7,609 nucleotides of DNA. Origin: Nitrospirales bacterium. Its GTDB lineage: Bacteria; Nitrospirota; Nitrospiria; Nitrospirales; UBA8639. Location: positions 1 to 7,609 of the forward strand of contig BQIY01000093.1 in assembly GCA_021604265.1 (NCBI GenBank). Direction: 5' to 3'. The notes under the pieces are model-generated. The model had not been told where the DNA came from, ran no database searches, and saw only the letters and a list, made by a program, of their open reading frames with translations. Shown piece by piece: positions 1 through 6,958 of this stretch. The position numbers were made by a program, and so were the translations under genes. Each line of letters begins with the position of its first letter. Position 1 is the first letter of the stretch.

Positions 1-1601
1 CCCAGAAATCCTCCTTGAAAGAGATTTTTTCCTTCCAGGTCTTTTCGATTCACCCACCAAGTAAAATTCAGCAAGAGTTTATGAAAGACCTGTTCGAGAA
101 AGTGACGGTCGGCTTTGCCTTTAATCCGTCGGTCAATTTTATACACTCGCCAGGCAGCCCAGGCATGCACCGGAGGATTGACATCATCAAATGACCATTC
201 GTATGCCGGTAGCTGTCCATTCGGATGCAGATACCATTCACGTAGGAATAAGAGGAGTTGATCTTTCGCAAAATCTGGATCGATCTGAGCGAGAGGAATA
301 CAGTGGAAGGCGAGATCCCATGTGGCATACCACGGATATTCCCACTTGTCCGGCATGGAGATTATGTCTGCGTTATAGAGGTGGGACCAGCCGTGATTTC
401 GAATCTTCTCTCGTTCTCTGGGGGGCTGAGGGCCTAATTCATCTCCCGTGAGCCACGTGCGGATATCGTAATGATAGAATTGTTTTGACCAGAGAAGGCC
501 GGCAAAGGCCTGTCGTTGGATCTGCTGCTCATCCGGAGAGAGTGATTGAGATCGTTTGGCATAGAATTCATCAGCTTCAGCCTTTCGTTTTGAGAAAACC
601 GCATCGAAGGGTGTCCCAAATCCTTGATGTTTCCGTGGCGTATCCGTCAATCGAAGTTTGAGCGTAACTTCTGCATCAGGACCGAGTCGTAGCTGATAAC
701 AGGCCGTGGCTTTTGTTCCCTGTTGATGAGGGTTTACCGCATCGTGTTCCTTGTGAATCAGGTATCGATGAAACGCATCTTTCACATATGAGGTGGGCTT
801 GGGAGCATTCCAGAGCCACGCTCCATTTGATTCATTTTCTGTGAAGAGGAGCTCGGGCACACCTTCACATTGCAGCCAACGTTTTCCGTAGTGCACATGT
901 TCGGCTTCAAGAGCGGTGAGTCTCTCAATCGAGTTGTCCCGTCGGATGAGAGGCTTTTCCGTCGTCGGTTCCCATGACCAGGTATTGCGAAACCACAGGG
1001 TCGGGCAAATGACGAGATCAGCAAGGTCTGGTCCGCGATTGACCGCGGTGATCTTGATCAGAATGTCTTCCGGGCTGTTTTTGGCGTATTCGATGAAGAC
1101 ATCGAAGTACCGGTTATCCTGAAAGACTCCGGTATCAAGTAGTTCAAATTCACCATCCTGTCGATTTCGTCGTTGATTTTCTTCGACGAGTTGCTGATAA
1201 GGAAATGCGCGTTGTGGATACTTATAGAGAAATTTCATATATGAATGGGTTGGGGTCGAGTCCACATAAAAATAGTACTCTTTGACGTCCTCTCCGTGGT
1301 TGCCTTCCCTGTTAGTGAGTCCAAACAACCGTTCCTTGAGGATCGGGTCCTGTCGGTTCCAGAGCGCAAGGGCAAAACACAAATACTGGTGCCGGTCACT
1401 GATGCCGCCCAGACCATCTTCTCCCCATCGGTAGGCCCGTGAGCGTGCCTGGTCATGTGAGAAATACTCCCAAGCTGAACCGTCGGCACTGTAATCTTCG
1501 CGTACTGTACCCCATTGCCGTTCACTTAAGTACGGTCCCCAACGCTTCCAGTGCTTTTTATGACTTTTAGAGTCGTTGAGCCGACGTTCTTCGGATGTCA
1601 T
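1..1601 (-). CDS. GH63/MGH1-like glycoside hydrolase (putative glucosidase), N-terminal 533 residues, runs off left edge
   Basis: Reading the minus strand from ATG at 1601-1599 gives 533 uninterrupted codons to the left edge with no stop, so the 3' part lies outside. An in-frame TAG five codons upstream makes this the first possible ATG; the ribosome site before it is weak. The N-terminus carries [18 protein letters not shown] (residues 21-38) and [13 protein letters not shown] (57-69), which I recognise from the large bacterial 'glucosidase' group related to GH63 (usually near 880 residues, so about 60% is present). Residues 1-330 look like the N-terminal beta-rich domain; from about 355 the (alpha/alpha)6 barrel starts, with [13 protein letters not shown] at 420-432, where D429 is a candidate catalytic acid by analogy to GH63. 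The visible part ends in QGGFL, just before a segment I expect to hold conserved residues. No signal peptide is seen, so it should be cytoplasmic. Substrate is unknown; alpha-glucosides or glycosylated compatible solutes are plausible. Family call is firm, substrate is not. Confidence 0.9.
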   Translation of the reverse strand, partial: MTSEERRLNDSKSHKKHWKRWGPYLSERQWGTVREDYSADGSAWEYFSHDQARSRAYRWGEDGLGGISDRHQYLCFALALWNRQDPILKERLFGLTNREGNHGEDVKEYYFYVDSTPTHSYMKFLYKYPQRAFPYQQLVEENQRRNRQDGEFELLDTGVFQDNRYFDVFIEYAKNSPEDILIKITAVNRGPDLADLVICPTLWFRNTWSWEPTTEKPLIRRDNSIERLTALEAEHVHYGKRWLQCEGVPELLFTENESNGAWLWNAPKPTSYVKDAFHRYLIHKEHDAVNPHQQGTKATACYQLRLGPDAEVTLKLRLTDTPRKHQGFGTPFDAVFSKRKAEADEFYAKRSQSLSPDEQQIQRQAFAGLLWSKQFYHYDIRTWLTGDELGPQPPREREKIRNHGWSHLYNADIISMPDKWEYPWYATWDLAFHCIPLAQIDPDFAKDQLLLFLREWYLHPNGQLPAYEWSFDDVNPPVHAWAAWRVYKIDRRIKGKADRHFLEQVFHKLLLNFTWWVNRKDLEGKNLFQGGFL

Positions 1602-1701
1602 GTTTTTGTCTTTCTATTGGAATGGATAGAATGTTTTTAGCCCTTTCCCCGAAGCCTAAGCTACTTCGAAAGTCATGAATAACCATGGGTAGATCGTATG
1701 T

Positions 1702-1733
1702 AGACAAATTGTCCGGTATTCAGACAAATTGTC
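1702..1733. promoter_or_regulatory. Tandem palindromic operator-like sites
   Basis: AGACAAATTGTC occurs twice, at 1702-1713 and 1722-1733, exactly 20 bp apart, about two helical turns. Each is a dyad (GACAA-A-TTGTC); the right copy extends to a perfect 13-base palindrome at 1722-1734. Two copies on the same DNA face fit a dimeric regulator binding cooperatively. They lie about 100 bp upstream of the leftward start and about 140-160 bp upstream of the predicted rightward sigma-54 transcription start, a usual distance for enhancer-binding activators. The regulator's identity is unknown. Confidence 0.6.
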
Positions 1734-1839
1734 TTAGTCAATGGGACGGTGCTACAAATTTCATAGGCCCAATAGCCCTATTTTCGGGATTATTTTCAAC
1801 CGATACACATATTGTATTTTTCTATTGATCTTCTTTCTG

Positions 1840-1856
1840 TAGGCATGGCAATTGCT
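1840..1856 (+). promoter_or_regulatory. Putative sigma-54 (RpoN) -24/-12 promoter for the MscS-like gene
   Basis: TAGGCATG-GCAA-TTGCT matches the sigma-54 consensus YTGGCACG-N4-TTGCW at 11 of 13 fixed positions. It keeps the GG (1842-1843) and GC (1854-1855) dinucleotides with the required 10-base spacing. Transcription would begin near 1867, giving a leader of about 110 bases before the ATG at 1976. The upstream twin palindromes would be natural activator sites. Short motifs can occur by chance, so this is a prediction. Confidence 0.5.
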
Positions 1857-1975
1857 CTGATTTTCTGTAGGTATAGGTCTATCGTCTAGTTGTAGTCCCA
1901 GACATTAGAGGTGAGGCCTCGTTAAAACTCATGGGCGTTCTGATTATAGAGAACATCTAGTTCCTGAAACCTGTC

Positions 1976-2890
1976 ATGGAATTCTTTACCTCATTATCCG
2001 TTGAGTCTCTTCTTCGTTTTGGGTTCAGCGTCCTTATTCTGCTGTTACTCATTTTTATCCTTCGCATTGGTCTGCACCATTCGATACTTGAGGGAGTCGA
2101 ATTAGCCGGAGACACTCGTCGACGATGGTCTGTCAATATCAGAAACATCTTGGTTTTTGCTTCACTTGTTGGTCTCACCTTTATCTGGGCTCCTCATCTA
2201 CAAAGCACGGCAGTTTCTCTTCTCGCATTTGCTCTGGCGTTTGTAATTGCCACAAAAGAATTGTTGGATTGCCTCATTGGTTCAATCTTTCGAACGGCGT
2301 CACGAGCGTATTCTATCGGAGCGCGCATAGAAATCAATGGCATTCGGGGGAATGTCGTGGATCATAATTTTTTGACAACCACCTTGTTGGAAATTGGACC
2401 CGGCCAAACGTCGCATCAATACACCGGGCGAGCGATGGTCCTTCCCAACAGTGTGTTTCTGAGGTATCCGCTGACGAATGAAACGTATATCAAAGATTAT
2501 CGGCTTCATATTATCGCCGTTCCATTAAGTATCAAGGATGACTGGAAGTTAGCGGAGACGATTCTCTTGGAAGCGGCATATGAGGAGTGCCAGGCGTACC
2601 TCCAGGATGCCAAGAAAAAAATGAAAGCTTTGGAGGGGAAGGTGTGGCTCGATTCGCCTTCAGTGGAGCCGCGAGTGACGGTCCAACTTCCCGAGCCAGG
2701 ACAAATCACGTTGTTATTGCGAATTCCCTGTCCCACCTCATTTCCTTCACGCCTTGAACAGGCGATTCTCAAAAAGTTTCTCACCAAATTTCATTTTGGT
2801 CAACAATTTCATGTCCCGAGTGCCATCGAGAGTACAGTGGAGCCTGCCTTTCAGAATCAAACCCACCAAACGGTGTTTGCGGAACCCTGA
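1976..2890 (+). CDS. MscS-family small-conductance mechanosensitive channel (short form)
   Basis: The 304-residue product is close in size to E. coli MscS (286) and has its architecture: three predicted membrane helices (about 14-32, 55-73 and a pore-type helix 78-102), then the small beta domain (about 112-165, with GARIEINGIRGNVVDHNFLTTTLLEI-like sequence and the hallmark VLPNSVF at 155-161), then an alpha/beta cytoplasmic domain to about 285. It should form a heptameric inner-membrane pore that opens under membrane tension and releases solutes during hypo-osmotic shock. Residues 141-152, between the beta-domain strands, form a polar insertion (GPGQTSHQYTGR). An in-frame TAG at 1958-1960 excludes a longer start; no clear Shine-Dalgarno precedes the ATG, so translation may be weak. 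It is divergent from the glycoside hydrolase and appears monocistronic. Family call is firm; conductance and gating are unknown. Confidence 0.9.
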   Translation: MEFFTSLSVESLLRFGFSVLILLLLIFILRIGLHHSILEGVELAGDTRRRWSVNIRNILVFASLVGLTFIWAPHLQSTAVSLLAFALAFVIATKELLDCLIGSIFRTASRAYSIGARIEINGIRGNVVDHNFLTTTLLEIGPGQTSHQYTGRAMVLPNSVFLRYPLTNETYIKDYRLHIIAVPLSIKDDWKLAETILLEAAYEECQAYLQDAKKKMKALEGKVWLDSPSVEPRVTVQLPEPGQITLLLRIPCPTSFPSRLEQAILKKFLTKFHFGQQFHVPSAIESTVEPAFQNQTHQTVFAEP

Positions 2891-3322
2891 GTCGATAGCC
2901 TACAGTGCGTGTGAATTTGGCGCACGGATCTGTCGAGCTCTCTGACAAACGAGCGTGCGGAGGACGGTCGTCCACGGGAGTGAGGACTGGTTCACCTGAT
3001 GAGAGGAGTTTTGATATTCTCCGTGCTTATGAGACGAGGGTGTCAATTCTAAGAACAGGTCAACTCAAGCAAAATGTTCAGACTGGTCCGTTCGTCGTCT
3101 GTCGGACATTGTTAGGAAATATGACAACCCGATGAGGTGATTGGGCGTTATGTAACGGGATCGTACGCTGTTGAAATGATTGTGAAAGGCATTGCTGGCT
3201 GGTTGCCAATTCTGACATCCGCGTTCCATTAATGTTTTCAAGTGTAAAGAGTTGACTGATAAGGTTTCCGGGGTAGTCTATTTTTATTTCTTTTAATAGT
3301 TTTCTTCGTCATCAGGGTGTGA
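2891..3322. other. 432-base intergenic region without a convincing gene
   Basis: A GTG-initiated frame at 2905-3135 (76 codons) has no ribosome site and a product without recognisable domains, so it is not called. Small dyads are present: GGACG-GT-CGTCC near 2972, GTCCG/CGGAC around 3087-3108, and CGTTA-TG-TAACG at 3146-3157. None has a T tract, so no clear terminator for the MscS-like gene is seen. The final 70 bases are AT-rich and likely hold the promoter of the next gene. Confidence 0.5.
3252..3279 (+). promoter_or_regulatory. Possible sigma-70-type promoter for the BT1-like transporter gene
   Basis: TTGACT at 3252-3257 matches the -35 consensus at five of six positions. With a 16-base spacer the -10 candidate is TAGTCT at 3274-3279, only a partial match. 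The region just downstream is AT-rich (3279-3297), and the coding start lies 44 bases beyond. This is a weak prediction. Confidence 0.3.
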
Positions 3323-4996
3323 ATGGAACACGATTCAGATAAGAATTCGTCGGTTGTTCGACGTTCTTCGTTCGGTTCTTGGTTGCTCAGTTGGCTGGAT
3401 GCCAATATTTTTGAGTTAGGGCGAGAGATCCGTCTTTCGTATCTCCCACCTTTGATGATCTATCTTGCTGCAGGAATTTCCGGTCTGACGGGAATTGTCA
3501 GTACATTTTTCGTGAAAGACTATTTAGGGCTTTCGGCGGAGTTTCTGGCCATGTTGGGGTTCTGGGCCGGGTTGGTCTGGTCTGTGAAGATGCCGCTTGG
3601 TCATTTGGTTGACTTATTGTGGCGCTGGAAAACGGGATTTGTTTTTTTAGGGGCAGGATTGATCAGCGTGAGTCTCGGAATCATGTTAGGGCTTTTAGGG
3701 TCACCAGAAGCCATGCAGCAGGTGATGCCTCTTGAAAGCTGGTACGTGATCAGTGTGCTGCTGACCCCAGTCGGATATGTGTTGCAGGATGTGGTGGCCG
3801 ATGCGATGACTGTCGAAGCCGTTCCTCTGTTAGACGATGATGGTCTGGCGTTTGACGATCAGCATATCCGCTTAATGCACACGACGATGCAGACACTTGG
3901 ACGTGTGGCTATTATCGGAGGTCTGATCGCTGTTTCCTTAGTGAATCTGATTCAATTTGCAGATATTCGTAACATGGGAGAAGCCGATAAAATTGAAGCC
4001 TATCTCAATATTTACCAAATGGCACTTTCGATTCCTGTGGTATCTGTACTGGGTGTTGTCCTTGCCGGCGTTCTTAGACGACGTCAAGTGAAGCAATGGT
4101 TGAGCAAAGGTGTCGAATCGCATCGCATTGAACGGGTCCTGTCTTCTCAGGAACCGCCTCCTGAACCCAACTGGTGGATTCTTGGCGGAAGTGCCGTGTA
4201 TGTCTTGTTTACCATGGTGATGGGAATTGGAGAGATTCCCTATGGCCAGGAATTGGTGCTCATCGGATCGTTGTCGATTATTGGGTTTATGATTTCCCGT
4301 CTTGTTGCGGTGTTGACACCCCATGCTCGACAGACGCTGGTCGGGACGGCGGTTATTATTTTTATTTATAGAGCCATCCCGGGCCCTGGGGAAGGCGCGG
4401 CTTGGTTCCAAATTGACGAGCTGGGCTTTGACCAGCGATTTCTTTCGCTGCTGGCGTTGATTGCGAACTGTTTAACTTTGTTTGGCATGTTTCTCTTTCG
4501 CCGATTTATGGCCGAGCGTTCGATCGCCTATGTCATTGTGTTCCTGACCATTGCTGGTACCGTTCTCAGCCTGCCGATGGTTGGACTGTATTACGGAATC
4601 CAGGATTGGACTGCGCCCCTCACGAATGGCATCGTTGACGCACGCTTTATTGCGATTATCAATACCGCGTTGGAATCGCCGCTTGGACAAATTGCGATGA
4701 TTCCGATGCTGGTCTGGATTGCGCAGTCCGCACCTGAGAAATTGAAGGCGACGTTTTTTGCTGTGATGGCCTCGTTTACCAATCTTGCCTTGTCGGTGAG
4801 CCAATTAGGAACGCAATACCTCAATCAAATATTTACGATTACTCGCGAAGTCCAAGGTGATACAGCTGGAACCGTTGCTGTCCCTGCAGACTACAGCGAG
4901 CTGGGCGTCTTGCTCATTATTGTGGTTGGGATTGGTCTTGTTATGCCGTTACTTGCTGTCAGCGTCGTCCGCCTTTGGCGTATGCCGAGTTCCTAA
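3323..4996 (+). CDS. BT1 (folate/biopterin transporter)-like major facilitator superfamily permease
   Basis: The 557-residue product is almost wholly hydrophobic, with about 12 predicted membrane helices from residue 40 to 550. An MFS motif-A-like loop lies at 91-103 (PLGHLVDLLWRWK, between the second and third helices). QDVVADAMTVE at 155-165 is the signature I associate with the BT1 folate-biopterin transporter family, and PEKLKATFFAVMASFTNLA at 471-489 matches that family's 'ATFxAxxxSxxN' late helix. An acidic loop (LLDDDGLAFDDQ, 169-180) follows the signature. It should act as an inner-membrane secondary transporter; substrate (pterin, folate or other) is not determinable here. A modest AGGGTG ribosome site sits just before the ATG. 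More than 300 bp separates it from genes on both sides, so it is probably transcribed alone. Alternative: a generic MFS or AmpG-like permease; MFS membership is nearly certain, the BT1 assignment good. Confidence 0.85.
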   Translation: MEHDSDKNSSVVRRSSFGSWLLSWLDANIFELGREIRLSYLPPLMIYLAAGISGLTGIVSTFFVKDYLGLSAEFLAMLGFWAGLVWSVKMPLGHLVDLLWRWKTGFVFLGAGLISVSLGIMLGLLGSPEAMQQVMPLESWYVISVLLTPVGYVLQDVVADAMTVEAVPLLDDDGLAFDDQHIRLMHTTMQTLGRVAIIGGLIAVSLVNLIQFADIRNMGEADKIEAYLNIYQMALSIPVVSVLGVVLAGVLRRRQVKQWLSKGVESHRIERVLSSQEPPPEPNWWILGGSAVYVLFTMVMGIGEIPYGQELVLIGSLSIIGFMISRLVAVLTPHARQTLVGTAVIIFIYRAIPGPGEGAAWFQIDELGFDQRFLSLLALIANCLTLFGMFLFRRFMAERSIAYVIVFLTIAGTVLSLPMVGLYYGIQDWTAPLTNGIVDARFIAIINTALESPLGQIAMIPMLVWIAQSAPEKLKATFFAVMASFTNLALSVSQLGTQYLNQIFTITREVQGDTAGTVAVPADYSELGVLLIIVVGIGLVMPLLAVSVVRLWRMPSS

Positions 4997-5208
4997 AGAT
5001 TCCGCCCTGTGCCCTTTTCCCCTACTTATCATTGACCACATTGAATGACAGCATGAGTTTCCATACACAATGTAAGTATTTCAATCTACCAGGCCGAAGT
5101 ATGCTGAAAAGTTCTGGAATGAATTTGCTGACGATCAATATCGAAAGTGTGAATTCATGAAGTTCTTAATTCTCCTCCCAATGCGGTTCTGACCTCTCTC
5201 ACCTATCA

Positions 5209-5248
5209 TCTCATTTTGAGAATGAGAAAAAATTAATCGTTCATTAAT
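5209..5248. promoter_or_regulatory. Stacked inverted repeats upstream of htrA-type gene
   Basis: TCTCATT (5209-5215), loop TTGAG, then AATGAGA (5221-5227) form a perfect 7-bp dyad; four bases later ATTAAT (5232-5237), loop CGTTC, and ATTAAT (5243-5248) form a second. Both have 5-base loops and lie 69-108 bases before the start codon. They could be operator sites or, for the first dyad followed by an A run, a weak leftward terminator. Function is unknown. Confidence 0.4.
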
Positions 5249-5303
5249 GTGGCCTTAAGGTTGAGGGTTTAGCATGACCTTAAAGATTTCGAATTATCTA
5301 CTC

Positions 5304-5311
5304 AAGGAGGA
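5304..5311 (+). promoter_or_regulatory. Strong Shine-Dalgarno for the HtrA-family protease
   Basis: AAGGAGGA ends five bases before the ATG at 5317 (six bases after the GGAGG core). It is a near-ideal anti-16S match, fixes the start codon, and is much stronger than the ribosome sites of the other genes here, suggesting high expression of the protease. Confidence 0.85.
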
Positions 5312-5316
5312 CAGAA

Positions 5317-6858
5317 ATGAATAGTCAGCATGAATCTCACAATCATCAACCAGACCCAATATCGTTGCGTGTTGCACGAAGGTGGAGAAGCGTAAGTTCA
5401 GGCGTCGTTGGTGCAGCCCTTGTCTTGGGATTAGTCACGCTTGGTCCATGGGATACTCCTCGCCACTCTCAAGCATCTGAGACGCAGGTTTCTGATGGCG
5501 CGGCCTCGAATGCATTGTCTTTCAGTGAGAAGACGGGGTTTGCAGATATTGTTCAGATGGTGACACCCGCCGTCGTCAACATCACGGTTAGCAAAGAGAT
5601 GCAGCCTCAAATGTCCGGGAATCCATTTGAGCGACTTCCTGAATTTTTTGGTATGCCTGGTCTGCCAGAGAGGCCGAAAATGCCGAGGAGACATGGAGGG
5701 CCGCCTGTTCCTGAGAGGCAAGGAGCAGGGTCCGGCGTGATCGTTTCGTCAGACGGCTACGTGGTGACGAACAATCATGTCGTGGAACATGCGTCCGAAA
5801 TCACTGTGACGCTTCCAGACAAGCGGGAGTTCTCAGGGAAAGTCATAGGCCTCGATCCTCAGACCGATCTAGCGGTCGTGAAAATTGATGGAGAAAATCT
5901 TCCTTATGTTCGATGGGGTGATTCTTCGAAACTTCGTGTGGGTGAATATGTTTTGGCGGTGGGGAATCCCTTTGGTCTCAACTCGACCGTAACTTCAGGT
6001 ATTGTCAGTGCTTTGGGCCGTGGAGGCATGGGCATCACGCAGTATGAAGATTTCATTCAAACAGATGCTGCCATCAATCCCGGAAATTCAGGAGGGGCGT
6101 TGGTCAACACGAAGGGGGAATTGATTGGCATTAACACGGCCATTTTCTCTCAATCGGGTGGGTACCAAGGTGTCGGATTTGCGGTGCCAACGAATCTTGC
6201 CAAACCGGTCTATGCCGGTTTAGTCAGCACCGGGAAGGTTGTCCGAGGGTTTTTAGGAGTGGGCATTCAAGAAGTGAGCTCAAATTTAGCGGAATCCTTT
6301 CATTTGGATAAGGCTTCCGGTGCACTTGTCACCAATGTCGCGGCTGGGAGCCCGGCAGATCAGGCCGGTCTTCAACGCGGAGATGTGATCGTGGGCTATC
6401 AGGGAAAAGCGGTAACCGATCCTCGTAACCTTCAACAATATGTGATTGGTACGAAAGTCGGTAGCGAAGTGAAGATGTCGCTCATTCGAGATGGTCAGAA
6501 AAAAATGGTGAAAGCCGTTATTCGTGAGAATCAAAAGCCAATGCAGATGGCCCGAAACACCGAAGATGTTTCAGAAGGCGCTCTAGCTGGAGTCGCTGTT
6601 CAAAACTTAGATGAAAGGCTCGTCGCCCAGTTGGGGGTAAGTCATGAAGTGAACGGAGTGGTGGTCATAGAAGTGGATCCTCGTAGTCAAGCGGCAAAGG
6701 CGGGATTAGTCCGGGGAGATATTATCAGTGAAATTAATCGAAAGCCGATTCAGTCAGAGGAGGACTATGCCAAAATTGCCACGCATTTGAATGGTGCGCA
6801 AACGCTGGTTTTCATTCATCGAGGGAAAGGGGCATTGTATTTGAACATTAAAGTTTGA
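5317..6858 (+). CDS. HtrA/Do-family periplasmic serine endoprotease (DegP/DegQ type)
   Basis: The 513-residue product is full length for the family. A positively charged N-terminus (RRWR at 21-24) and a hydrophobic stretch (about 27-43) form a signal peptide or anchor, with a plausible cleavage after SQA (residue 53). The trypsin-like domain (about 73-305) has the full catalytic triad: H154 in TNNHVVEHA, D184 in DPQTDLAVVKI and S258 in NPGNSGGAL. A proline- and methionine-rich loop (95-135) sits where the DegP LA loop lies. PDZ1 starts at about 310 (GFLGVGIQEV) and PDZ2 at about 423 (LAGVAVQNL), both with GLxRGDxI motifs at 351-358 and 463-470. The protein should degrade or chaperone misfolded envelope proteins as a trimer or cage. 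It is monocistronic: strong ribosome site upstream, strong terminator 31 bases after its stop. DegP versus DegQ versus MucD naming cannot be settled from sequence alone. Confidence 0.96.
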   Translation: MNSQHESHNHQPDPISLRVARRWRSVSSGVVGAALVLGLVTLGPWDTPRHSQASETQVSDGAASNALSFSEKTGFADIVQMVTPAVVNITVSKEMQPQMSGNPFERLPEFFGMPGLPERPKMPRRHGGPPVPERQGAGSGVIVSSDGYVVTNNHVVEHASEITVTLPDKREFSGKVIGLDPQTDLAVVKIDGENLPYVRWGDSSKLRVGEYVLAVGNPFGLNSTVTSGIVSALGRGGMGITQYEDFIQTDAAINPGNSGGALVNTKGELIGINTAIFSQSGGYQGVGFAVPTNLAKPVYAGLVSTGKVVRGFLGVGIQEVSSNLAESFHLDKASGALVTNVAAGSPADQAGLQRGDVIVGYQGKAVTDPRNLQQYVIGTKVGSEVKMSLIRDGQKKMVKAVIRENQKPMQMARNTEDVSEGALAGVAVQNLDERLVAQLGVSHEVNGVVVIEVDPRSQAAKAGLVRGDIISEINRKPIQSEEDYAKIATHLNGAQTLVFIHRGKGALYLNIKV

Positions 6859-6888
6859 GGATACGTCCTTGACGCAAGAGAGTTTTCT

Positions 6889-6930
6889 CACAGGAGGCTT
6901 CTTTGACCAAGAAGCCTTCTGTGTGTTTTT
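6889..6930 (+). terminator. Rho-independent terminator of the HtrA-type gene
   Basis: A 15-base arm (6889-6903) pairs with 6909-6923 across a five-base loop (TGACC); the only irregularity is one G-T wobble. The stem is followed by TG and then five T residues (6926-6930). It starts 31 bases after the protease stop codon. The upstream side lacks a matching A tract, so it should act mainly rightward, also insulating the Rhs fragment from htrA transcription. Confidence 0.93.
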
Positions 6931-6958
6931 CCTACAGTCCAATGATATACAACAACTG

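Larger units (their letters stand above)
1602..1975. other. Divergent intergenic control region between glycoside hydrolase and MscS-like gene
   Basis: These 374 bases separate two divergent genes and hold no credible coding frame. They contain twin palindromes (1702-1713 and 1722-1733), a sigma-54-like promoter (1840-1856) facing right, a 13-base direct repeat with one mismatch (1834-1846 and 1862-1874), and a weak imperfect hairpin at 1763-1781 followed by a short T run. No convincing sigma-70 promoter was found for the leftward gene. Confidence 0.7.
4997..5316. other. 320-base intergenic region upstream of the HtrA gene
   Basis: No credible gene is present; the short frames here lack ribosome sites and family features. 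No T-tailed hairpin follows the transporter gene. The right half carries two stacked inverted repeats (5209-5227 and 5232-5248), the palindrome CCTTAAGG (5253-5260) with CCTTAA repeated at 5278-5283, and a strong ribosome site before the protease. No clear sigma-70 or sigma-E promoter could be assigned. Confidence 0.6.

Noticed and set aside
1763..1781. Intrinsic terminator in the divergent spacer
   Set aside because: The stem is only five to six pairs with a bulge and the T run is four bases; nothing transcribed rightward ends upstream of it.
1931..1960. Nine-codon leader peptide frame (MGVLIIENI) just before the MscS-like start
   Set aside because: The possible ribosome site (GAGGTGA near 1910) is too far from the ATG, and there is no attenuator hairpin or codon bias to suggest translational control.
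2905..3135. 76-codon GTG-start frame after the MscS-like gene
   Set aside because: No Shine-Dalgarno, no hydrophobic segment or recognisable motif, and an Arg/Ser/Thr-rich composition typical of chance frames.
3938..4411. 157-codon frame antisense to the transporter gene, and similar antisense frames in htrA and the Rhs segment
   Set aside because: They are shadows of well-supported genes on the other strand and have no ribosome sites or recognisable domains.
5159..5192. Sigma-E promoter (GAAGTT ... TCTGA) for htrA
   Set aside because: The spacer would be 23 bases, well beyond the 16-17 expected.
5209..5227. Fur box upstream of the protease gene
   Set aside because: AATGAGA-type half-sites resemble Fur half-sites, but they are everted (TCTCATT first) compared with the canonical 7-1-7 arrangement.
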